Positions 54,617 through 64,000 of a DNA stretch of 64,000 nt are shown here, in pieces. Source of the DNA: Punctularia strigosozonata HHB-11173 SS5 (lineage: Eukaryota; Basidiomycota; Agaricomycetes; Corticiales; Punctulariaceae); the NCBI RefSeq assembly GCF_000264995.1, contig NW_006767434.1:590902-654901 (forward strand), given 5' to 3'. Under the pieces are notes generated by a model, which was not told where the DNA came from, did no database searches, and saw only the letters and a program-made list of their open reading frames with translations. Position 1 is the stretch's first letter; each line of letters starts with the position of its first letter. The translations under genes and the position numbers were made by a program.

Positions 54617-57600
54617 TCAGTTGGCCAGATCGCGCGCGAAATGGAAAAAGTCGACGCTCGAGCCGTTCACGCCGTACTTGTATATAAAATGGCTCGCGAC
54701 CCAGCTCGAGAACAGCGCGCGCTGGTACGGCTCCGGCAGCCGCCTCAGCAGCGTCTCGAGCCCGACCTCGTCCACGAGCGTCTTCGGTATCGCGCGGCGC
54801 ATGACCCCGCGCCGGCTCGGCGCGTCCTCGAACAGGTCCGAGCCCTCGAGCTCGTCCGTCAGCTCGTTCAGCCTGCTCGACAGCTCGTCCGAGATGAGCG
54901 TCCGCGGCTTGGACCCGCCGAGCCGCGCGTGCTCCTTCCAGATGCACGAAAACTCGGCCGCCGCGTTCTCGGCGATCTTCGCCTGGATGTCCTTCACGTA
55001 GCTCTGGTAGAAGGCCGAGGGCTCGCCGTCCTTGAAGATCATCAGGTTCACGTATTCGTCCGTCGAGAGCGCGAGGCCGGCGAGGACTTCGAGCGACGAG
55101 CTCGTCACGCCGCCTGGGCGAAAGGCTGGGCATCAGAACGCCGTACGACGCATCCTGGTTAGCGCGCGGACTCACCCTTGTTGGCGCTCGAGTCCTTGAA
55201 GAGGATGACCTTGCGCTTTTCGAGGTAAAGCCGGGCTTGCTGGGTCAGGAACAGATTCGCGCCCTCGACGATGTACTTGAAGTGCGGCTTGCCCTCCGAG
55301 TCCACCAGCGCCGCCACGTTCGAGATGTTCACCGCCTCGGGACTACCACGCCATGTCAGTCAGATGCGACGACGCTACGGCAATATCGACTCACCGGCCA
55401 CCGCACGGCACCAACAGGTCGGCCTTGAACCTAAGGTGTGCGGTGTTGCGGAAGTCCGTGCCGTCCACGATGACTTCGCCAGCTGCATGACGTGGCGTCA
55501 GCTCTACCGTCTTGCAAACTCATCACCAGGGGGTGCACTCACAGGGCAGCTTGACATCGTGCTCTTCGACCTTCACGAGGTACCCCTGGCTGCTCAGCTT
55601 GGACGTGTCGAAGAACGCGACGGGCTTGCGCAGCTTCGCGAGCCGGACGAGCTCCTCGCGGTCGATGCCAACCGGATCGGCAAGAACACCGGACCCGTCG
55701 ATGATCGCCACCGTCTTGTCCGAGCTCAGCAAGATCTCATCTATGAGAGAGTTCCGCGTCAGAACTGTCTTTCGCCGACATGGCGAAGCCAAGGCGATAC
55801 GCACTGGAACCAAGGTCGCCGTCCGGCCCGCCCGTCTGCACCTTTGTGATCTCGCTCTCCTTCAAGCCGAGCTGCTTGTAGATGCCCAGCACGTACTGCC
55901 GGATCGACAGCGAGGTCATGCCATACGTGTCGTGGGGCACGCCACCAAGCGTCTCCGCGGACTTGCCGGTCGTGAAGGACTTCCACCAGGTCTCCGCGCC
56001 GCGCGAGCGAGCGTGCACTATACGGGATGCGAAGATTCAGATGTATGCATAACGCAGCTGGAAGGAGGGACTCACGAGCAGCCCAGTCCATCATGTCGGC
56101 GGTGCCCTCGTCGGGTCCGAAGAAGAGGATTTCCGGCTTTCCGTACAGGTCGACGAGGCGCTCCTTGATGCCAGGCGTTTGGCCAGGGATGAGCAAGTCG
56201 ACGATAGCCTGAGGAGTCGATCAGCGACTGAGCTTGGGCGCATATGCAAAGATACCGACGTCGACATATTTTTCGAAGCATAACCTCGGGTCCGCACCGA
56301 GCGAGGGGAGAATCGTCCCTTTGGCACCTCCTTCCGGGATATCCTAGCACGAGCCTTCAGTTATTGACCAATAACTACCGTTAGCACGCGTCCCGAGGCA
56401 ACCGACCTTGTTCTTCAGATTCTGCGTGCTCGCGAGGCCGTAGTTCTCGTCGAACAACATCCTCTGGTTGATCGAGTAGTTCTCCTTGTTCCGACTGCGC
56501 ACGATCCGGATGCCGCCCCGCGCGACGTCCTTGAACCGCAGGTGGAAGCCGCGGAACTCGTTCCCGATCACGAAGAACATGCCGAACGGCGTCTTCGGGT
56601 ACTCGACCGACGGGAGGAACGTCGGCGCGAGCCGGAACGAGAGCGCGACCTTGGTCGGCTGGTAAAAGTTCGTTTTGAGGATGTGTCTAGGAGGAAAGAT
56701 TTGGGGCTCCCGTTAATCAGCCGTCGTTGAACGACAGACGGGAGGAGAACGCACTTGTTGAAGATGAGGAAGGCTTCGAGAACTTGGAGGTCGTTCTTGT
56801 TCGGCACCGTGCGGCGGATTTTGTCGTACAGCTGTTCGTCCGAGAGCACCTGGACGGTCTGCAGCCGCTGGTACGACAGCGTCGGCCTGCGCACGTACTC
56901 GTCAGTAAACCCCGTCCTGAACAGAAACGCAACAGGGAGCGGAAGTGGCGCACGCACATCATCTGCGCTTCCTCCGCCTGGGGGTAATGCGTCATGGCAA
57001 AGTTGACGTAAAGCTGCCGGATGAGGTCCGCGTGGGCGTGGATAACCTGCGCGATGCTCTCGCGCGTAAACGTCTCCTCCCTGAACCGGCGCTTGATCGC
57101 GTTCAGCACCTCGGCGTGCGCCGGGTCGGCCTCGTTCAGAATGTTCTTCAGCGCGAGGTAAGAGGGGCCGAGCCGGTTGCAGAAGTGCTGCGCGAATATC
57201 CAGCCGCAGTCTTCGAAGGGTTGAATGTTAGGATGTGTGGAACGAGAGTGAAAGAAACGTCTGCGAGAGCTTACAAGCGTAGGTGGCTTCTTGGACCGGT
57301 TTGCCGACTCCGGTTTCCTCGTCGACTTTGAAGAAGGGGTTGTCTGGGAGGCAGTAGAGCAGGCTGGCCTCCTTCATGACCTGGAAGATCGAGTGCTCGA
57401 TCGGCGGTGCTTGGGTATCAGGCAGAGGGTTGAGGTAGAGCGAGATGATGGTAATCCCATTCGAAAATTGCTCTGCAACGCATATCGTGATCGTATTCAA
57501 AGCCAACGGGGAGGCTTTAGAGACATACCAACGTATTTCCTCACTGAGTAGAGATCGTAGAAGTGGTAGAGGTTCGATAGGGCGCTGAAGAATCCCTTCG

Positions 57601-58581
57601 TGGCGCCCATTTTGTATCCGATAACTAGGCGCCTGGTCCATGTTGGTCAGATTTCGGTCCGAACACACGGCGCGGGGAATGTGTTACCTTTCCCGGCTTC
57701 CCTCGACCTCGAACACCTCGATGACAGGCCCGTAGCGTTCTTGCACGCTCCACATAACGCGCTGGTAGATCTCGAGCGTGTTCTCGCTCGCCTTCTCGAG
57801 GAAGCTGGCGTCGCTCACGCTCCGGATATCGGTCTTTCCGTTCGACGTCTTTGTCTCCGAGGATGGAAAGTGACACCTGTTGACGAAGTAGCATCGGAGC
57901 TGTTGGGAGGCCGTGGCGGAGATGGAGCCGGCCGAGCGGAAGGTCTCGAGGCGGAACGCGTTGGATGGTGTGGAGGCGTCGAGGTACAGTTCGTCGATCC
58001 TGTACGCGCGAAACCATGATCAGTGCCGCGTCGGACCGAGACGCGAGAAATGGGCACGGACCTGCTTTCACAGGTAGCGCCCGGACCGTCCGTGGCCGTC
58101 TTGCCGGGCGCGCTGGTGTGTATGAACGTCGCGCCGCGCTCGTCGACTTTTTCGAGGTCGATGACGAGCTTTCCGGGGTCGTGCTTGGTGTAGGCGAGGA
58201 CCTTGGCGCCGAAGAGGGCGATGATGTGGTCTGCGATGACATCGACGGCCGTGCTGGAGAAGTAGGTGTCGTCGATGCCGAGCGAGGTGTAGAACCAGTT
58301 GACTTCGTTAGGCACGAGCGGCGCGGGGATGAAACCCTGGTCGAGATTGCGATGAGCGTCTCCGTTCGTGGTATGCAAACGATGTTAGAGCGTCTGGTGC
58401 GCACCTTGGCCGCGACGTTTGCCTGGACCTTGGCGCGCTGCTCCTCCTTCTCCTTGAACACGGGCGTCGAGTAGCCTGATTCGTTCTTGATTCGGTGCAG
58501 CGACGGATCGCTCGCGGCCGCGCCGCCGGCGGTCGAGTATGAGCTCGGCTGGCCGGGCACCGCCAACTTATTACTGCTCAT
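54617..58581 (-). CDS. gdh2: NAD-specific glutamate dehydrogenase, large fungal form
   Basis: Oxidises glutamate to 2-oxoglutarate and ammonium with NAD, the catabolic GDH of fungi. Start MSSNKLAVPGQPSSYSTAGG at 58581. N-terminal regulatory part: NEVNWFYTSLGIDDTYFSST and AKVLAYTKHDPGKLVIDLEK. Catalytic part: NEFRGFHLRFKDVARGGIRI, NYSINQRMLFDENYGLASTQ, LKNK/DIPEGGAKGTI (the GGAKG substrate loop) and KPEILFFGPDEGTADMMDWA. Further C-terminal blocks: TTGKSAETLGGVPHDTYGMT (seen as FTTGKSAETLGGVPHDTYGM), GDLGSSAYRLG-like nucleotide-binding region, and AIIDGSGVLADPVGIDREEL. The end FIYKYGVNGSSVDFFHFARD is the usual large-GDH C-terminus. About 15 exons and roughly 1,050 residues, as expected. A TATA box lies 160 nt upstream. 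Confidence 0.95.
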
Positions 58582-58740
58582 CGTAAGATAGTTCTGCTCG
58601 CTGGCTGTCGTCGTCTACGGTGTCGTCGAAGATGGTCTCGGGCGGCGAGCTCAGCGGGAAAGAAACTGGATCAGAGATTGGGTTTTCACGGGGCAACTCG
58701 TGCAGTCGAACGTGAAGTCTGTGAAGTCATGGTGCCGAGC

Positions 58741-58748
58741 CTTATATA
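58741..58748 (-). promoter_or_regulatory. TATA box of gdh2
   Basis: TATATAAG on the minus strand, about 160 nt upstream of the gdh2 start codon. Confidence 0.6.
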
Positions 58749-60338
58749 GGCATGGTTGCGGTCCCCGATCCTGGGTCTCAACAGCGCGACAATATCCGGA
58801 CCTAATTCCCGGCACACCCATATTTCGACGCGAGCGGTCGAGATCCGAACCCTCATACGAACCGGTGCAAGCGTCCGGACCATCGCCCGGCGGTGTCTCA
58901 CTGTTGGGTTGACCAATCATCGGCGTGTCCCTGTAGCCTGTGCATCGCTCGATCTATTTCTGGCAGTGCGGCTCGGTGGTTACGGCCTGTGGCGAGTGTC
59001 GGTGCAAGGTACAGGGAACAGGAAGATCCGCGAAAAAAAAAAGAGAGAGAACTGCATGGGAAGGATGGAGAGGCGGTACGAACTTGTCCCAGCGCGGCCA
59101 TCTCGCCGCGCGACACAGGCCTAGACGAAATCAGCTTTGCCTTTGACTTTCGTCATCGCTCTCCTGGATCCTTCACCTTCGTCGATCCTCACTCAGGTGC
59201 TCACCCCCAGTCCGAGGCGCGACTGATCACCCCGAGGTCTCGGGCCAAATGAACAACGGCTCGGACGCAACGGTCAAATGACGAAACCCGTGCTTTGGCG
59301 ACGAAACGCGAAGAAATGAGCACGATCCGTGTCACCTGGCGCCAACATGCGCCCCGGGACCTTCGCGAACGGTGGATCATCTTGCGCGTTGCTCGCGTCA
59401 CTGGACCCGCCGAGGTTAGCGAAATGCCGTCCAAAACCTGTTTCTTCCGTGTCTGGCGCGCTTTGTTTATATTACCCGACGACCGTGTGCGGCATGTGCT
59501 CATCCTCGAGCAACGTGGCGAATATGGTGTCGACGCACGAGTTCGTTTGGCTTGCGCCGTGCCACGAAGACGAGAACGGGTTCGAGCCGAGGAGGCGTTG
59601 ATACAAATTTGCGTGGCAGAGCTGGGGGTGATCTCCGCCGGCTCGTACGGACTGCGACGGTACATGCTTCCAGCGCATGCAGGGTCGGAAGGCGTCCCAG
59701 TTTGCTCAAATGCCAACTGCTGAACGAAAATACGTCTGATCTCCCTCTTGGATTCTCAGTGCGAATCGATCGACGGAGAAGACCCTTGTAAAACTCCGTT
59801 TGTGCCATGCTACTACCTCTAAGATTAGGCCGAGTCTGGCCAGGACACGTCTTGCCCATGTTTGTTTTCCCAAGAAAGGGGTTCAAGACGCGATCCTTCT
59901 TCTAGATTTATGTGTGCTCTGACACCGGAATTCCTTGCATGTCGTTCTTTCGCCGCAGCTCAACCGCTGCCGACGCTGCGAAACTGCTGGCCCCGTCTCT
60001 GCTGCCGGGTGCTGCCTTATCTCCCTGACACCTGTCACTAGGCAGAGGTTGCAAAAAGCGAGCCATAAGTCTCGTCTCATGGATGTGCAACATCTTCAGC
60101 GTCGTTGTTCGACTTTGATCCTATCCGCCCTCTGGAAACATGTCACACATGATCTCGTGAAAAGACGATGCGATTAAGGTTATGTCCCACGAAAGGCGGG
60201 AGCTATAAGGTGGCTTATTCTTAACCTTAATTCTCACCCGACGCTGTCAGATATGCGATATGAGTTTGATTCCTCCCTCACGTTCTGGCTGAACGTCGCA
60301 GTCGGCGAGCTCTTCCTCTTTTCCCTTCATCCTCCCAA
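58749..60338. other. Spacer between divergent gdh2 and family copy C
   Basis: About 1.6 kb. Overlapping frames on both strands at 59201-59886 are artefacts of high GC and have no protein-like blocks. No further feature is supported. Confidence 0.4.
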
Positions 60339-61518
60339 ATGCCTCGCCTGGGTCCAGCGCTGCGAAGGTCCGGCGGGAAAATCGTTCCCGCCATTCTCCC
60401 AACGCTGGACTTGACGAATCCGAATGACAGGGAGATCGCCAAAAAGTGGCACGTCATTGCGGTGTGCAGAGTGTTCCTTGCCTCGCTCCTCGCTTATCTT
60501 GCGGTGTATCACCACCATACTGACCCTGTTGTCCCAGTTTGATATGCGTAAAACGGCGAAGAGGTACCTGCACCCAGGGAAGAAGCTGGCAAGTCAAGAT
60601 CCGGATGCCGTCGATAGGTACATAGCCAAAGTTAGGCTCGCCTTTTCTCTGCCAGGAATGTCGTGCTGCGATCGCTCACCACGTTCATCATCCTGCAGCT
60701 GTGCGAGCAGTACCCTTTCTTCCGTCGGTACGACGACGCATGGCCCATTCGCAACTATATCGGGCAGCATCTCGAGAACCTTGTCCACGAGAACAGACAT
60801 AGACAATCGGCGCGCTGGAGAAAGACTCTTCTCATGCGCCATGTCGGGTACAAACAATTTGATCTAGGAACTCCGGGGCCCGGTCCCTCTAAAGCGCGTC
60901 GACGTAAGAAACGACCTGCTCAAGATTTCATTGATCTCAGCATGGATACCGACGACGACGACGACGACCCGGTCTTCGCGCGGCTGCAAGCCCAGAACGC
61001 GAGTTCCTCCTGTCGTACATCCGATCCGTCTTGAATCGCTTTCTCTAGGCTACCTCGAGCATTAGTGCGCCTCCTGCGACGAGTCATGAACGTTCGGCGG
61101 GCCCGTCATCCGTGGGCGACACGCGGGAGTCTCTCTTCGACACACATTTGGACCGGGATCCCCATTTGCTGTCAACTGCACGCGAATCGGACCCCATCGC
61201 AGCGTTTTTGACCAACCTAGAGGTCTCGCTCCTCCATCTGCGAGTCGTCCTGGGGAAGCTCGGTATCGAGGGGAGGGTGAGTCCATCCGCAGGGGAACCA
61301 GTAGGACTATACGAAAGCCCAAATGTACTTCCTTTCCTTAGACCCAGCTCGACGATCTCTGCGGTTGGGAAGTGGACGAGCGGAACGCCTGGCTGGACAA
61401 GCAACTCCGTCCGCAGACGCTCGGCGTGATCACGCCGTACGAGCTGCGGGTGATCAAGACGGCGATGACGAGACGAGGGCGCTATCTGAAAGATGCAAAC
61501 AAGGAGAACGAAATGTAA
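60339..61518 (+). CDS. Unnamed three-copy family protein, copy C
   Basis: Dispersed paralogue of copies A and B. Start MPRLGPALRRSGGKIVPAIL; then NPNDREIAKKWHVIAV, an intron, and FDMRKTAKRYLHPGKKLASQ followed by DPDAVDRYIAKV. A further exon gives SLTTFIILQLCEQYPFFRRY and DDAWPIRNYIGQHLENLVHE, an Arg/Lys-rich patch, then FIDLSMDTDDDDDDPVFARL (hydrophobic plus acidic, SUMO-interacting-motif-like as in A and B). The leucine-rich segment LEVSLLHLRVVLGKLGIEGR precedes the last exon LDDLCGWEVDERNAWLDKQL, then VITPYELRVIKTAMTRRGRY, ending KENEM with TAA at 61516-61518. It is the most regular of the three and defines the family best. Followed 340 bp later, same strand, by DUF4246 copy 2. Confidence 0.75.
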
Positions 61519-61857
61519 TTTTTTTCCCCGCTTATGACTCCGTTCCCTGCTCCAAATGAGTCTATATGTAATTTTGCTCTGTAATCTTCCGTTGTGCCTT
61601 GTCGTCGCGCTCTCACCGGACCGCTTGCGGCGCGTCGCGTCGCGCTTAGACACGAACACGTGAGCGTGATTCCGAGAGGGTCCCATCAAGGCTCATCAAG
61701 GTGCCTCTCCAGCACCCTGGCATGCCCTTCGATCATCTGATGGCTCTGCGGTGCCCCCGGAGGTCTACGCGCCTGCATTCCTACCGCGACTCATATCGAA
61801 GCCAAGTCATTACCCATAAAATCCCGCTGACCACAGCTCCTCTGGTGACGATCCTCA
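61519..61857. other. Spacer upstream of DUF4246 copy 2
   Basis: About 340 bp between two plus-strand genes; CATAAAAT at about 61815 may be a weak TATA box. Nothing else seen. Confidence 0.35.
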
Positions 61858-63956
61858 ATGGCGGGTAGCACAACGTCTCCGGCGCTCGAGAGCGGCTTGA
61901 AGGCTTTTGGCGACCGCTTTCCGCACCCGTTCACGACCAACAATGAGCTGGGTTACGGAAGCTTGACGCTGCCGGGCAGGGATCGACCGAGGACGCTCGT
62001 GGAGCTGCTAATGTGCAAGCTTTCATCGACGATACGAGAAAAGCCGAGATGGCACGAGAAGTTCCAGGACCCGGCGGTTCAGCAAAAGTGGAGGGAGGAG
62101 GTTCTTGAGCAGCAAGGGGTGTCGGTGCCCAGAAACCTAGCGTTGACGCCAAATATGGTAGAGTTTGCCATGCAGGTTGCTCATACGATTCTGACACGAA
62201 GGCTACAGATCAACTATGTGCTCGGGGAATTGACCGCATACGCGTCATTGAGGGATCCCGAAACGGGGATAGAGGTGCGTTTGACACAATGTCATGACTG
62301 AAGTAGTCACCTGCAAAGGACTAACGTTGACCGCAGGTAGGCCCCTACGACCGCATTTGGAAGTCGGATGAGCTGGTACCGGAGGACCTCCGCCTCGAGC
62401 TCCTGGATGCGATCTCTCCGTTGGAGAACGTGCCCGAAGATGAGAGGGACTGGCATCCCCGTTCCAATGGTCAGGTCCTCGACCTAGTTCATCCATCCCT
62501 GTACCCGATCGTTTACGGTACGACCTTTGACACTTCCGGAAACCGGGTGCGTGCCCCGGTTCCAGAAGGCGATGCAGAGGAAGAGGACGGATTCCTGTCC
62601 GAATTATTTCAATGGATACCTTCCGACTTTGCCTTCAAAGAGGACAAGAGGACCATAGAGCTCGTCTCGCCATACATCAACAACGTCCACCCGTCGGACC
62701 ACAAGAAACTCTACGATGTCATCCCGAAGCTGCTCGAGAGAGCCGTGCCCATGTTCGACCGGGTGTTGTCGGACCTACGAAGGGAGATCGAGTTGCCGTT
62801 CAGAGTGGGGCCCAGCAATGGACCTGATTGTATTTGGCCGGGAGAGGCAAGCGTTTCCACCCTCCTTATGATTTGCTACCATCGCTGACGAGCATCATCC
62901 TGATAGGAAAACGTATATGGCGAAGATCTTGATTGGAACAATCTGCATTGGCCTCTGCTCTCTACGCATGAACTCAGGTTTCCCGACGCGCCCTCCGAGT
63001 ACAACGGTGGCTTGGACGACGTAAAGCTCACCGAGCACCTATCCAATTGGAGGGGCTTTCAGGTGATTGTTAAGCTTGCAAACATAATGCTCACTCCGGA
63101 GAAACCTGCATACGAAGGGGGTAGTTGGCACGTGGAAGGCGAGCATCGGGACACTAGTTCTCTTCTGATATGAGGGACTGATGCTGTAACTTCCAGGCAT
63201 GAAGAACGAAAGCATAGTTGCCTCCTTCATATACGTGAGTGCTTCTTGTGCAAATGCATATGAACGTGAGCACGCAGCTGAGGGTCTCCCTGTCAGTATT
63301 ACGACTCCGAAAACATCACGGAATCTAGTCTCGCCTTCCGAAATGCGACGGCTGAGCCGGACGACCATCATCAGCACGACTTCGAATGCATGTGGCTCCT
63401 GTACAAATACAAGCAGTGCATGACTTTCAGTCCACTTGTTTTCTGTTAAGGCGCTAAATGATTTCTAGGTGGGAAGCTACCTCTCAGGAGATCGGTGAAA
63501 TCCCGACGAAACAGGGACGCACGATCGCGTTCCCGAACATTTACCAGCACAACGTGGGCAAATTCGAGCTCATCGAAAAGTCGAAGCCGGGGCATCGCAA
63601 GATATTGGTCTTTTTCCTCGTCGACCCCACAACGACCGTGCCCAGCGCCTCTACGGTGCCCGCACAGAGGAAGGACTGGATCCAGCGCGCCGTCGTCGAG
63701 GCTACGGCAAACCCGAGATCGCTGTGGTCAAGATTGCCTGCGGAGATTATCGACATGATTCTGGAGTACGTATACTCTTATGCGATATCTTCGGAAGATG
63801 CGGTGCGGATTCGGGAGGAGTTGATGAATGAGCGCACTCAATTCGTCGAATTCGTCGATGGCCAACGGTTTAACCACCCTTTCAATCTGTGGTATGCCCT
63901 TTCAGTATTATCATTGATGCATGTCCGCTCACTGCTTTTCCACCAGTGAGCATTGA
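61858..63956 (+). CDS. DUF4246 family protein, copy 2
   Basis: Close paralogue of 21072-23159 with the same exon plan, including the final mini-exon encoding only the end of LCEH. Start MAGSTTSPALESGLKAFGDR; then YVLGELTAYASLRDPETGIE, SPYINNVHPSDHKKLYDVIP, FQVIVKLANIMLTPEKPAYE, GGSWHVEG (reads on as GEH at the exon end), MKNESIVASFIY, SENITESSLAFRNATAEP-like exon, AFPNIYQHNVGKFELIEKSK and PGHRKILVFFLVDPTTTVPS. All candidate metal/cosubstrate residues noted for copy 1 are present. The N-terminus is shorter than in copy 1. The intron between EGPSNGPDCIWPGE and the PLLSTHE block is approximate. The end at 63956 lies 44 bp inside the window, so the gene is complete. Confidence 0.83.
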
Positions 63957-64000
63957 TATGACGGAGATTATACTCTACCTATTGGTGGATGTGCCATGTA

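Noticed and set aside
54327-55175. 282-codon minus-strand frame and matching plus-strand frame near the gdh2 3' end
   Set aside because: Wrong registers over the gdh2 C-terminal exons; the correct frame ends at 54617.
58898-59886. Overlapping frames on both strands between gdh2 and copy C
   Set aside because: No conserved blocks, no consistent exon borders, and composition like the antisense of GC-rich spacer.
1-64000. Search for transposons, virus-like elements, CRISPR arrays, tRNA and rRNA genes
   Set aside because: No transposase, reverse transcriptase, integrase or capsid-type blocks, no regular spacer array and no recognisable RNA gene were seen by eye on either strand; a covariance or profile search could still find short or degraded ones.

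Overview
This is nuclear DNA of a filamentous basidiomycete, most likely an Agaricomycete. The genes are intron-dense, with many introns of about 45-60 nt and GT-AG or occasional GC-AG borders. Gene content includes a STAND protein with a fungal 'Goodbye' N-terminal domain, a fungal mitofusin (Fzo1), ALG11, large NAD-dependent glutamate dehydrogenase, secreted hydrolases and DUF4246 proteins. No rRNA, tRNA, CRISPR array, virus-like element or intact transposon was recognised. Two runs of N (26764-27513 and 53271-53716) are assembly gaps, each cutting a short-chain dehydrogenase gene.

Layout. 1-6.3 kb: minus-strand start of a probable WD-repeat-type protein cut by the window edge, a weak hypothetical gene, then alg11. 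6.7-9.6 kb: fzo1. 9.8-13.0 kb: two tandem copies (A, B) of an unnamed protein family; a third copy (C) lies at 60.3-61.5 kb. 14.1-16.4 kb: a low-complexity protein ending in a CAAX box. 16.8-20.2 kb: an epoxide-hydrolase-like gene and a secreted class 3 lipase sharing a 262-bp divergent promoter. 21.1-23.2 kb: DUF4246 copy 1. 23.4-28.4 kb: a SAM methyltransferase and a short-chain dehydrogenase with an odd low-complexity insertion. 32.2-33.6 kb: a GH16 glucanase-like protein with a probable GPI signal. 36.5-40.5 kb: tandem MIF4G-like paralogues. 41.2-42.0 kb: a small secreted protein. 43.2-47.5 kb: Goodbye-NACHT-ankyrin NLR-like receptor. 48.6-51.3 kb: GH20 beta-N-acetylhexosaminidase. 52.0-54.3 kb: second short-chain dehydrogenase. 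54.6-58.6 kb: gdh2. 60.3-64.0 kb: family copy C followed by DUF4246 copy 2.

How it fits together. Housekeeping genes (alg11, fzo1, gdh2) are interleaved with fast-evolving, duplicated or secreted genes typical of fungal accessory space. GH16, GH20, lipase and the small secreted protein act outside the cell or at the wall; the NLR-like protein is a candidate non-self or stress sensor. The most interesting material is the three-copy unnamed family, the pair of DUF4246 proteins whose conserved residues look like a 2-oxoglutarate/Fe(II) dioxygenase, the tandem MIF4G-like pair, and stretches (about 24.8-33 kb and 48.6-54.6 kb) where introns and spacers carry extreme pyrimidine/purine strand bias. 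Exon borders were worked out by eye; for fzo1, the CAAX protein, the first MIF4G-like gene and the small secreted protein the reading frame closes exactly across all introns.
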